NCBI GenBank assembly: GCA_910575475.1 | Contig: CAJTGD010000011.1 | Coordinates: 62,001 to 126,000, forward strand | Direction of reading: 5' to 3' | Length of the DNA stretch: 64,000 bases | From: Lachnospiraceae bacterium | Lineage (GTDB): Bacteria > Bacillota > Clostridia > Lachnospirales > Lachnospiraceae | In this document: one piece after another, positions 1-7,395 of the stretch | How the letters are laid out: each line of letters opens with the position of its first letter | Position numbering within the stretch: position 1 is the stretch's first letter | Program-made: the position numbers and the translations under genes | Notes under the pieces: generated by a model | Told to the model about the DNA's origin: nothing | Seen by the model: only the letters and a program-made list of their open reading frames with translations | The model's database searches: none

Positions 1-32
1 CAAAACAAGAAAAAATCCTGATATGTAATCAT
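1..32 (-). CDS. Start of a small hydrophobic peptide gene, cut by the window edge
   Basis: An ATG at 32 on the minus strand is preceded by a strong ribosome-binding site (AAGGAGGGG) and opens a frame beginning MITYQDFFLF before running out of the window. The leader contains paired CTACCCTCC/GGAGGG-type segments (about 60-100) that can fold, and a good sigma-A promoter lies at 124-152. This layout resembles the short holin-like toxin peptides of Firmicutes, but only ten codons are visible, so the identity is inference. Confidence 0.35.
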   Translation of the reverse strand, partial: MITYQDFFLF

Positions 33-123
33 CGTTATCCCCTCCTTCCTCTTTGGTCTGGAGGGTAAGCCCCTCCGACAATGGAGGGTAGCCGCCTTAG
101 CTCTTTGATTTTCCCTGATAGCT

Positions 124-152
124 ATTATATCATGGGATTCTATAAATCACAA
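124..152 (-). promoter_or_regulatory. Sigma-A promoter for the small peptide gene at the left edge
   Basis: Reading leftward there is a -35 TTGTGA (147-152), a 17-bp spacer and a perfect -10 TATAAT (124-129), about 90 bases upstream of the ATG at 32. It lies after the stop of the recombinase gene, so the small gene is transcribed independently of it. Confidence 0.5.
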
Positions 153-225
153 TCACCTTTCAATCACAAAAAAGCCTGCTGAAAACAGACCTCCGCTAAC
201 TTTTTTCTCTTTTCGTAATTCCTTC

Positions 226-1221
226 CTATGCAATCGCTTTATTATAGTGATATTTCACTGCTTCCTGATCTAAACATACATAAACCTGTGTTGTCCGTAA
301 ATCAGCATGACCTAAAATCTCCGCGACCTCCTGTATCGGCACATTCTTTTTTACCAAATCCGTGGCCAATGTGCGGCGGAATCGATGCGGGTGTACATTA
401 TCTACCCCCGCCTTTTTCCCAATCCGTTTGACCGCTACCTCTATTCCTTCTTTTCCCAGCCTACCAAAAGGCGCTTTTACCGATGCAAACAGCGCCGGGT
501 TATCATCCGTCCTGCTCTTTAGATATTGCTGCAGGTACTCCGCTGATATCTCAGATATGTAAAATTTTCTCTCCTTTCCTCCCTTCCCGATCACAGTCGC
601 CTCCCTTGTCAAAAAATTTATATTATCTCGATCAAGAGAAGCAACCTCGGAGACACGCAATCCGGAAGCGTACAAAAATTCTGTGAGGGCCAGATCACGC
701 AAAAACTCACACGCATTTTTCAATTTTTCCCGGTCTACTGCCGAAAACGGCTTCCGGACAACCTTATCATATTTTATCTGCTTCAACGCCCTGGCCGGAT
801 TTCTGCTTATAAACCCTTCGTCATTTAACCAGCTGAAGAAGCTGGATATTGACTTTCTTATATTGTCCAGTGTTCGGTTACTAACCTTTCTATTTTCCTT
901 GTATAAAGAGAGATAGAGACGGAGATCAAAAGTCTCTACCTCAACCAGCTTCTTGTTCAGGCATCCTATCAAGTTTTCCAGATCCATCTGGTACTTCTCC
1001 AATGTCTTTTCGCTTTTTCCCTCCAGGCGCTTGGTAGCTATAAACTTCCGTACAAATCCCAGGTTTGACCCATCATGCAGCACTACCTCCGTACAACGCT
1101 CCTGAATCTCATAGTCTTTCAATTGTATATGCAGTACGCTTTCCACCTTGTCCAGAATCACATTCTCCATTCCCGCCAGTGCCTCCAGAACATTGTTTAT
1201 TATCTGTGTCCTAACATCCAT
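226..1221 (-). CDS. Tyrosine recombinase, probable tail-fibre DNA invertase
   Basis: The 331-residue protein has a complete tyrosine-recombinase catalytic domain: the first Arg in SGLRVSE (about 188), the HPHRFRRT box (His and second Arg, about 280), LGHADLRTTQVYV with the late His and the nucleophile Tyr. An N-terminal SAM-like core-binding domain is present, plus about 60 extra residues in front of it. The gene begins 57 bp from an inverted repeat that lies in frame inside two alternative tail-fibre 3' ends (1278-1291 and 1908-1921), and the prophage has its own serine integrase at the other end. I therefore infer that this enzyme flips the tail-fibre cassette rather than integrating the phage. 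Known tail-fibre invertases such as Gin and Cin are serine enzymes; the R64 shufflon enzyme Rci is the tyrosine-type parallel. Confidence 0.85.
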   Translation of the reverse strand: MDVRTQIINNVLEALAGMENVILDKVESVLHIQLKDYEIQERCTEVVLHDGSNLGFVRKFIATKRLEGKSEKTLEKYQMDLENLIGCLNKKLVEVETFDLRLYLSLYKENRKVSNRTLDNIRKSISSFFSWLNDEGFISRNPARALKQIKYDKVVRKPFSAVDREKLKNACEFLRDLALTEFLYASGLRVSEVASLDRDNINFLTREATVIGKGGKERKFYISEISAEYLQQYLKSRTDDNPALFASVKAPFGRLGKEGIEVAVKRIGKKAGVDNVHPHRFRRTLATDLVKKNVPIQEVAEILGHADLRTTQVYVCLDQEAVKYHYNKAIA

Positions 1222-1277
1222 TTTGCCGTACTCCTTTTTGCTTTTCAGTATAGCAAAACGCGGCGTTCCCTGGTATA

Positions 1278-1291
1278 CAAAACTCCGCTTC
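1278..1291 (+). repeat. Left inverted repeat of the tail-fibre switch
   Basis: The 14-mer CAAAACTCCGCTTC reads Q-N-S-A-S in the frame of the silent cassette and is the exact reverse complement of 1908-1921. A looser copy, GCAAAACGCGGCGTTCC, starts at 1253 in the same orientation and the same reading frame (Q-N-A-A-F), and may be a remnant or accessory site. Confidence 0.8.
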
Positions 1292-1607
1292 CGTCTTTAA
1301 TTATTTGGGCACTCTCAAAATAATAGAGAATACAGATACAAGTATCGGAACGTTTCAATTACCAGAAATATATAGCGGTGTTTTGGTTAGATTTTACGCG
1401 GCCAATGTTTATTCTACTGTAGTGTATATAGACAAACATGCATTGGCGGGAAATGTAGCCATACACAATCAGAATACAAATGATGCTATCGAGCATGCTA
1501 GCATCCGCCTTGATCCAGAAACACATATTATTACGGTTACAATTCCCAACAAAAATCAATACCAAAAGATGCATGGTAATTTTTTTGATTTTTGGGGTGT
1601 TAAGTAA
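1278..1607 (+). CDS. Silent alternative C-terminal cassette of the tail fibre, inverted
   Basis: From the repeat at 1278 an open frame of 109 codons (QNSASVFNYLGTLKII... to FWGVK, stop 1605-1607) runs opposite to the tail-fibre gene and ends 17 bp from its stop. It has no ribosome-binding site or credible start of its own. If the DNA between the two 14-bp repeats inverts, this frame joins the fibre gene exactly in frame at Q-N-S-A-S, giving a protein of about 404 residues instead of 393. The sequence is unlike the expressed end, as expected for alternative receptor-binding tips. Calling it a silent cassette is inference from this geometry. Confidence 0.75.
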   Translation, partial: QNSASVFNYLGTLKIIENTDTSIGTFQLPEIYSGVLVRFYAANVYSTVVYIDKHALAGNVAIHNQNTNDAIEHASIRLDPETHIITVTIPNKNQYQKMHGNFFDFWGVK

Positions 1608-1907
1608 ATTGCAATATGGGGAAGTTATCCTGTGGATGTATCTGTTAAAAAATTTTCATTTACATAGATTCTGAATATGTCAATGTATGCCTTTATATAC
1701 ACTTCACTAAATAAATATAGATTAAGTCTATCATTATTTTGCCAGCTTATATTAGTGATCATGCCATCATTTGATGGAATTACATAAGTGAAAAGCAGTT
1801 TATATCCATCAGGTTTTTGCCAACCATCCACCAAAATCTTTTTCCAAGTACTTCCGGGTGATTCGACGTTATCAACAGCTTTATGTTTTATTAATATTAA
1901 CGTACTC
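1292..1907. mobile_element. Predicted invertible DNA segment
   Basis: This 616-bp segment lies between perfect 14-bp inverted repeats and contains two convergent alternative 3' ends of one gene. The tyrosine recombinase gene lies just outside the left repeat. Confidence 0.75.
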
Positions 1908-2806
1908 GAAGCGGAGTTTTGCGAATCAACCTGTTCTTTCAAAAGCTTCAAAAGATCGGCCCCTGCCACCATGCCAGCATCTTCTTCTGTAAGAAAATTG
2001 TGAGATATCCCCGCGAACGCCGCTTCCCCCAGGCTTTTCATATTCCCTTCTTCATCACGGCCAAAAAGTCCAATGAGGGAATCTATAGATTTTTTCAACT
2101 GCCCAATTTCTTCCATCGGATTTGTCATTTCCCAGGATTCTGGATCCCACTCCCCTGATGTATCTTTTAAACACCTATAAAGCGTATTATTGTATATGCA
2201 GTATTCCCCTGCATGATATTCTGTTTCTGTACTGTACCCATTTGCTGCCCCGTTTCTTTTTAACAGCTCTATATCTTTTCTTACTTCGAACAGATCTTCC
2301 GCTAGGGCCACCGCTCCTGACGTCTGAATTGTAATCTCTGCACTATTATTCACAGTCGCAAAATAATCCTGTATGATCTGAGCCGGATTATACCCATTGT
2401 ACGGCGGCATGAAGTCACCGTTATCTCCAGCTGTGACCGCTATACTATATAATACCTCCGTATCATCCGTACCATCTTTTTCTTTGGCATACAACCCCAT
2501 CTCGTTAATATAATATCCAGCGGTTATCAGAGCATCGCCTGTAACCGAATCCTGGTTTGATATTAACGCCGTTACTTTAACGCTATAATCATTGTAGACC
2601 TCAATATCAGATATAGGATAGCTGTTCTTCATCGATTTCAGCGCCGTCTGGCTCTGTAGGGCCTCCAATGTTTTTTCATCTTCTGTATAGTTCCCGTTCC
2701 CCACCTCAACCCGAATAAATTCTATTTTAATTTCCCCAGCCTGTGCTTTGGTGAGCAGCCGAGCACCTACGTTCGTCATTATTGCATTATTAAAAGGTTG
2801 TGGCAT
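1625..2806 (-). CDS. Phage tail fibre (gpH-like) with switchable C-terminus
   Basis: The protein has 393 residues. The N-terminal 150 or so match the P2 gpH-type fibre attachment region (GARLLTKAQAG, NEMGLYAKEKDG). A short carbohydrate-binding-module-like motif follows near residues 195-225 (YHAGEYCIYNNTLYRC), then a coiled linker. Residues 296-393, after the Q-N-S-A-S crossover codons, form the expressed variable tip. It lies directly downstream of the baseplate gpJ and gpI genes, as in P2 and Mu. It should bind the host surface, and inversion would change specificity. Confidence 0.85.
   Translation of the reverse strand: MPQPFNNAIMTNVGARLLTKAQAGEIKIEFIRVEVGNGNYTEDEKTLEALQSQTALKSMKNSYPISDIEVYNDYSVKVTALISNQDSVTGDALITAGYYINEMGLYAKEKDGTDDTEVLYSIAVTAGDNGDFMPPYNGYNPAQIIQDYFATVNNSAEITIQTSGAVALAEDLFEVRKDIELLKRNGAANGYSTETEYHAGEYCIYNNTLYRCLKDTSGEWDPESWEMTNPMEEIGQLKKSIDSLIGLFGRDEEGNMKSLGEAAFAGISHNFLTEEDAGMVAGADLLKLLKEQVDSQNSASSTLILIKHKAVDNVESPGSTWKKILVDGWQKPDGYKLLFTYVIPSNDGMITNISWQNNDRLNLYLFSEVYIKAYIDIFRIYVNENFLTDTSTG
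1908..1921 (-). repeat. Right inverted repeat of the tail-fibre switch
   Basis: The site lies within the tail-fibre coding sequence at codons for Q-N-S-A-S (residues 296-300) and is the exact reverse complement of 1278-1291. Flanking bases outside the 14-mer diverge on both sides. Confidence 0.8.
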
Positions 2807-2829
2807 TTTATTTTTCCTCCTGCTTATTT

Positions 2830-3570
2830 TTATCTTTTAAATCCATTTTCCACCACTGAATACGTAACCGAAGATTCCTCTAATCCTGCAAAAACTACAC
2901 CTGAAATCTTACAATCAGCTTTAAATCCATCTGCAACCGCTTCCGGACGTTCTTGTTGAATCGCGCGAGTTCCTGTATATACTGTATGTCCTGTATTCTT
3001 TTTGGCACTGTACCCATCAATCACAGCAGCCGGATGATATTGATTAACTACCGATACACCAGCTATGTATTCTTGATTTACATCCCGGTGTATCTCAATC
3101 ATTCTAAGATGAGACCGTGTATTCTTCACCCGATGAAGCATCGTTGAAAAGAAGTCATTCATCTGAGGTGTGAAAATTGCAGTTGTCTTGATTTTAAAAA
3201 AATATGGCTTATCGCCATACTCAAACCACTCTTCTACCTCCCCATCCCCAAATACAATGCTGATCAGCTCCTGCACGGCGCTTGGCGTTCCTGCGCTCAA
3301 ATGCCATAACATCGTCCGTTTAATAATATTTTTCTTTGTTTCTATATTCATTTCTTCACTGTAATATGGCGTGCGCAGTTCTACGGCCAGAACATCCAGA
3401 ATCTTTTCCGGAAGACTGTCAATTACAGCCTGTGTCCTTGTCATATTCGCCCGTTCAATTACCAACTGTATTCCTTTTTTCAGTGCATAACTGATACATT
3501 GCTGTTCAATCCCAGTTGACATCTGGCTTGGAAGCATATCTACCAGTTCACCTTCATACAGGTTAATCAT
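2830..3570 (-). CDS. Tail protein I (baseplate)
   Basis: The 246-residue product has the gpI-family layout: an early segment containing LPEKILDVLAVELRTPYY, then AGTPSAVQELISIVFGDG near the middle. It overlaps the upstream gpJ gene by 8 bp. In P2-like tails gpI sits at the baseplate edge with gpJ and carries the fibres. The last 80 residues contain repeated hydrophilic segments and may be the fibre-docking part. Strong by context and motifs. Confidence 0.85.
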   Translation of the reverse strand: MINLYEGELVDMLPSQMSTGIEQQCISYALKKGIQLVIERANMTRTQAVIDSLPEKILDVLAVELRTPYYSEEMNIETKKNIIKRTMLWHLSAGTPSAVQELISIVFGDGEVEEWFEYGDKPYFFKIKTTAIFTPQMNDFFSTMLHRVKNTRSHLRMIEIHRDVNQEYIAGVSVVNQYHPAAVIDGYSAKKNTGHTVYTGTRAIQQERPEAVADGFKADCKISGVVFAGLEESSVTYSVVENGFKR

Positions 3571-4705
3571 CCTCTACACCCCCATATGTTACTGACACAT
3601 TTTCTACTCGTGCCACCGTCGTAGGCGGTACCACAGTGAATTCCGGAAGTGTAACTACTGCCCTTTTCGCCCCGGCGTTTACTACACGTCTGATCAACTC
3701 GGAAGGATTGATATCCCTTCCAATTGTGAATGTCTGCCATTGATTATACTCATTGACTACAGTATTAACTGCATTTTGAATCGCCACCGCCTTCGCGGAA
3801 TCTGATCTTGCTATATAATAGGTCATGACCAGATTATAATCCATAGTTTCTGGCGCAAGCACTTTGACATGATCGGTAAGAGGGCGAATTGTTTCATCAT
3901 TCAAATACTCTAAGAGGCTTTCCAGCAGTGCGTCTGAGGGAAGCGTTCCGTCTTTCAGAAGCACCCGGACTTCCACATCCCCAGGTATAGGGCTCGTTAC
4001 ATTTACTGATCCTATAGATGCGCCATACGATTTTGTATGATGCACATACGCATCGGTCGGCCCTGCCGTAGAATATGATGCAGGCGCCAGGTATACACGC
4101 TCTGCCAGACTTTCATCATCCTCTATATCCGACCCGCCTCTGCTTTCTTCTATGTTGACCGCTTTTGCGACATAAGGGATCGGCTCCACCAGAATATTGA
4201 TACTCCCGGCTGCCAGTCCACTTCCTGCTATTCCTGCAGTCTGACAGATGCATGGCACATCCGCATATTCCTCCCCTGCCGGTATCTCTGCATATTCCGC
4301 TGTCTCAAAATAAATATCCCCGTCCGTCAATTTCGTTCCAAGCGGAATTCCGATTGCAGACTCCTGGACAGCGGAAAGTGTAAACCGAACTTTTACTTCC
4401 GCTGCCTGCGCCGGAAGCCTGGTCACACCTTTGTATGCGGCAATATTATCTAAAAATTCTCCATAGCTGTATTTCAGCAAATCCTGCTTCCCTGCTCTGT
4501 CAACAAACAACAGTGCCTGATAAATCTGCACAGAACAGGCATACAACATAAATGTAACTGGATCCGCTCTTCTTAGCGCAACCTTTTTCTTTGTAAGCTG
4601 CTCATATTTCTGTTCATAATCGTTGATCATCTGAGCCTGGATAGTATCCAGTGTGACATGATCTATAAAACTGACTTCCGGAAGGTTTTCAATTTCTGGC
4701 ATCAT
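3563..4705 (-). CDS. Baseplate assembly protein J
   Basis: A protein of about 380 residues with the Mu gp47 / P2 gpJ signature: an N-terminal MLYACSVQIYQALL helix, GIPLGTKLTDGD, and GGSDIEDDESLAERVYLAP near residue 200. I place the start at the ATG at 4705, just after the gpW stop and behind GGAGAG; an upstream frame extension to 4726 overlaps gpW and lacks support. It is a wedge component of the contractile-tail baseplate. Confidence 0.9.
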   Translation of the reverse strand: MMPEIENLPEVSFIDHVTLDTIQAQMINDYEQKYEQLTKKKVALRRADPVTFMLYACSVQIYQALLFVDRAGKQDLLKYSYGEFLDNIAAYKGVTRLPAQAAEVKVRFTLSAVQESAIGIPLGTKLTDGDIYFETAEYAEIPAGEEYADVPCICQTAGIAGSGLAAGSINILVEPIPYVAKAVNIEESRGGSDIEDDESLAERVYLAPASYSTAGPTDAYVHHTKSYGASIGSVNVTSPIPGDVEVRVLLKDGTLPSDALLESLLEYLNDETIRPLTDHVKVLAPETMDYNLVMTYYIARSDSAKAVAIQNAVNTVVNEYNQWQTFTIGRDINPSELIRRVVNAGAKRAVVTLPEFTVVPPTTVARVENVSVTYGGVEDD

Positions 4706-4706
4706 C

Positions 4707-5009
4707 TCAAACTCTCCATTCCACATAAATCCTCATTGTATTCGTTCCATTTAAGTCCGGTTCTGCATATACACCCGCAATGCTGATCTCAGGTATAAAT
4801 TGGTCAACTTTTTCTTCCAGTTCAAGTGCAAACGCATTCACGGCATCCGGGGATGACATATCTATAAACAGATCACTCATCCCAAATCCTCTGCTTCCAG
4901 GTATTGTCCTCTCTATAGAAAGAATAAGAGATCGAAGCTGCGAGTCCACCCTGTTTAGCTCATTCTTATCATCTATACCGACAATTTCTATCTTATTTGA
5001 CAGCTCCAT
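4707..5009 (-). CDS. Baseplate wedge protein, gpW/gp25-like
   Basis: The 100-residue product sits in the canonical position between gpV and gpJ and has the gp25-like pattern: LRSLILSIERTIPGSRGFGMS in the N-half and a C-terminal beta stretch ending YVEWRV. gp25 family proteins nucleate sheath assembly at the baseplate. The ribosome-binding site AAGGAG precedes the ATG. Confidence 0.75.
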   Translation of the reverse strand: MELSNKIEIVGIDDKNELNRVDSQLRSLILSIERTIPGSRGFGMSDLFIDMSSPDAVNAFALELEEKVDQFIPEISIAGVYAEPDLNGTNTMRIYVEWRV

Positions 5010-5020
5010 GGTACATCTCC

Positions 5021-5419
5021 TTATGTATATTCAGAAAAGGTCAGACTCAATGTTGCCCGGACAAGTTCTCCTTTATTCCATATCTCATCCCATGATTCAC
5101 TGACTGATTCTAAATACATCTTTCCGCTCCCAACTCTTTTGCCTCCAACATAAAGGTATTCCACCGTTCCGCCCTCACAAGCCCTTTCCAATGCCTTGAT
5201 CACACTCTCCGGTTTCACCCCACGGGTAGCAGATACTGTCACATCCATGGTAATGCCTGAGGCATCTGCTCCCTGGAATTCCAGTCTTGGCTTTCCTTTT
5301 AAAATAGAATGTTTTGCCCAGCGTCCTGTCACTGTCCTTTTAAAACTGTTGAATGTCAGCTGTGACTCTGAATTCACAGAGAACCGGATTTGTTTTCCCC
5401 AATTTCCCACCTGAGCCAT
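5021..5419 (-). CDS. Tail protein, gpU-like
   Basis: About 132 residues. The N-terminal GNWGKQIRFSVNSESQLTF and RWAKHSILKGKPRLEFQG segments match the P2 gpU family pattern. The start at 5419 has AAGGAGG in front. It lies among baseplate genes between gpV and gpW. P2 gpU is a tail-completion protein; the role here is inferred from similarity and position. Confidence 0.65.
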   Translation of the reverse strand: MAQVGNWGKQIRFSVNSESQLTFNSFKRTVTGRWAKHSILKGKPRLEFQGADASGITMDVTVSATRGVKPESVIKALERACEGGTVEYLYVGGKRVGSGKMYLESVSESWDEIWNKGELVRATLSLTFSEYT

Positions 5420-5431
5420 CGGCACACCTCC

Positions 5432-5815
5432 TTAACATTTGCAGTCGAGCAACTGAAACAATGTAACCTCTCCGGCAACATTATCTTTGAATTTTATGTT
5501 GCTTCCATCATACTCAATGTATGCCTCACCGTAGATATCCCCGAGTTCCTTCCGAAATATCCCTTCTCCTGATCTTGGGGGGGCATTCTCCCTGTTCCAT
5601 ATCCTTCCCATCACAATCCCCGCAGACTGCCCGTTGGAAAGATGAATTACAAGCACCTCCTGCCCGATTCCCGGCATTTTATACTCATCCGTAAATGAGA
5701 ATACAGGAAATTCATCTGTAGTTGAGTCGTCTAAATCCGGATATGTTACACTTATCATTCCTTCATCATAATTGACGGATGAGACTCTTCCGATTCTGAT
5801 CAGCCTTTCTGCCAT
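5432..5815 (-). CDS. Baseplate spike protein V
   Basis: The 127-residue protein begins with an OB-fold-like region (RIGRVSSVNYDEGMISVTYP; PGIGQEVLVIHLSNG; GIVMGRIWN) typical of phage baseplate V / gp5-OB proteins, followed by a short glycine-rich repeat end. It forms the membrane-piercing tip of the contractile tail. It is shorter than P2 gpV (about 211), so the spike helix must be small. Confidence 0.85.
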   Translation of the reverse strand: MAERLIRIGRVSSVNYDEGMISVTYPDLDDSTTDEFPVFSFTDEYKMPGIGQEVLVIHLSNGQSAGIVMGRIWNRENAPPRSGEGIFRKELGDIYGEAYIEYDGSNIKFKDNVAGEVTLFQLLDCKC

Positions 5816-5827
5816 ACATAATCCTCC

Positions 5828-7120
5828 CTAACTGAATGTGCCTTCATCAACCCATCCATACACATTCGATGTACCGTCTGTATTTACCAGGTGCCATGGA
5901 TGCGCTTTTCCATTACCAGCACTATCCGGGCCAAACGTAATTTTTGCCGGGCCAGCCTTGGCATCATATCCCTTTGCCCCCGAATGTGAAGATACATAAT
6001 GCATGCCTCCGTGAAAGTTCACAATATCCCCTGTTTTATAGCTCTTCACCTCATTGGATCCAACTCCTGATGATTGCACTGCTGGCTGTGGCTTATATGT
6101 AAGCCGTTTCTGGCATTTATGCATCTCTATATTCTGTTTCGTTCCAGAGTCCCCGACCTCTATTGTAGATTTATCCACAAAATATTTTCCATTCACTTTT
6201 CCCATACCTTTTATGCTGACCGTTGCACCAGAACAAATTTGGGGATTTGCCCATATTTCTCCAGAAAGAGTCGTTGTAGACTCGTTTGCCTTGTTTACCT
6301 TTGCCGCTGCTTTATAATATGCATCAGATATACTGTCTGCGGTTTCATTGATCTTTAATACTCTTGCGCCATCCGCATCTTCCGCTTTTAATCCAATATA
6401 CACACTGATCTCATCGCTTCCGTCCCCGGATTTATACGAGATCCTTGCCCCGGTATAAGTACCTTCCAGCGAATCCTCAAAAGTCCAATTGTCATCCACA
6501 AATGATGACCGGTTCAATGTAACGACAGATTTTTTCTTTTCCATTGCTGTCTGGTCATAGATCACAATTGATTTATTATATACTTTTATGGACAATCCAT
6601 ATTTTTCACAAATTTCTGTTAAAAAAGCACTATCAGTACGCTGCGACTGCTCTATGGACCTGATCCTGATCTCTTCTCCTGAATACAGAAGCAGCAGACC
6701 ATATTTTCTGGCAATTTCCCTGGCGATTCCTTTGACTGTAACATCCTTCCAAGTCTTGGTGCGTTCCCTAGTATTAAAGGATCCATTTGCCGGAACAGCC
6801 AGACACCCAAACGAGGATTCGATAGGGCCTCCTGAAAATTTTATATTGTCAAGCACAAAAGAACCGCAGTTCAGACTCTTATTGCGGCCTTCCCCTTCCC
6901 AGTTCAAAAATGTAATGGTTCCATTTACCGAATCTCCCTTATGGGGATATTTTTTTCCGAGCCAGTCCATATCAATATTCTGGAGCGTTATATCCAGCTG
7001 GTCACTATTTCCTGAAGCAACATCCGTATATGTAACTCCTTTCAAATAACTTCCCAAAACGGTTTTCATGCTTTTTCCATTAAAATCAAAATCAGCGGAG
7101 GCTTTTCTTGGTTCACTCAT
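5828..7120 (-). CDS. Tail hub protein, gpD-like (late control D family)
   Basis: A 430-residue protein with the gpD/gp27-type hub fold pattern: an N-terminal beta region, WKDVTVKGIAREIARKYGL near residue 115 and ICEKYGLSIKVYNKSIVIYD near 170. The last 75 residues form a separate domain (TGDIVNFHGGMHYVSS ... SNVYGWVDEG) like the small wall-binding modules seen on phage endolysins, so the hub may also contact the cell wall. It overlaps gpX by 4 bp. Confidence 0.85.
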   Translation of the reverse strand: MSEPRKASADFDFNGKSMKTVLGSYLKGVTYTDVASGNSDQLDITLQNIDMDWLGKKYPHKGDSVNGTITFLNWEGEGRNKSLNCGSFVLDNIKFSGGPIESSFGCLAVPANGSFNTRERTKTWKDVTVKGIAREIARKYGLLLLYSGEEIRIRSIEQSQRTDSAFLTEICEKYGLSIKVYNKSIVIYDQTAMEKKKSVVTLNRSSFVDDNWTFEDSLEGTYTGARISYKSGDGSDEISVYIGLKAEDADGARVLKINETADSISDAYYKAAAKVNKANESTTTLSGEIWANPQICSGATVSIKGMGKVNGKYFVDKSTIEVGDSGTKQNIEMHKCQKRLTYKPQPAVQSSGVGSNEVKSYKTGDIVNFHGGMHYVSSHSGAKGYDAKAGPAKITFGPDSAGNGKAHPWHLVNTDGTSNVYGWVDEGTFS

Positions 7121-7371
7121 CCTTCATCACCGCCTTCTGTGGAAGAATAATCCACATCCTTACTGTTACCCGATCTCCAAAATGGAATATCTTCATCTGC
7201 CTCCTCCGGCAGATCCGGTACATTGATCACCGTTCCTGATGAAAATACCATGATATCCAGAAGCGGCCAGTTAGCTTCCAGCAGGTAACGCATATATTTT
7301 TCATCTCCATAGATATCATAAGCCATTAAATCCCATGTATCCCCCTGCTTTGTAATATAAGTTGATGCCAT
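7117..7371 (-). CDS. Tail protein X (LysM-like)
   Basis: The 84-residue product has the gpX signature: ITKQGDTWDLMAYDIYGDE, then LLEANWPLL and a terminal GTVINVPDLP. In P2 gpX is a small LysM-fold tail protein next to gpD, as here. The acidic, Ser-rich last 25 residues are specific to this copy. Confidence 0.85.
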   Translation of the reverse strand: MASTYITKQGDTWDLMAYDIYGDEKYMRYLLEANWPLLDIMVFSSGTVINVPDLPEEADEDIPFWRSGNSKDVDYSSTEGGDEG

Positions 7372-7395
7372 CCCAGCCGCCCCTTTCTTCTTTCT

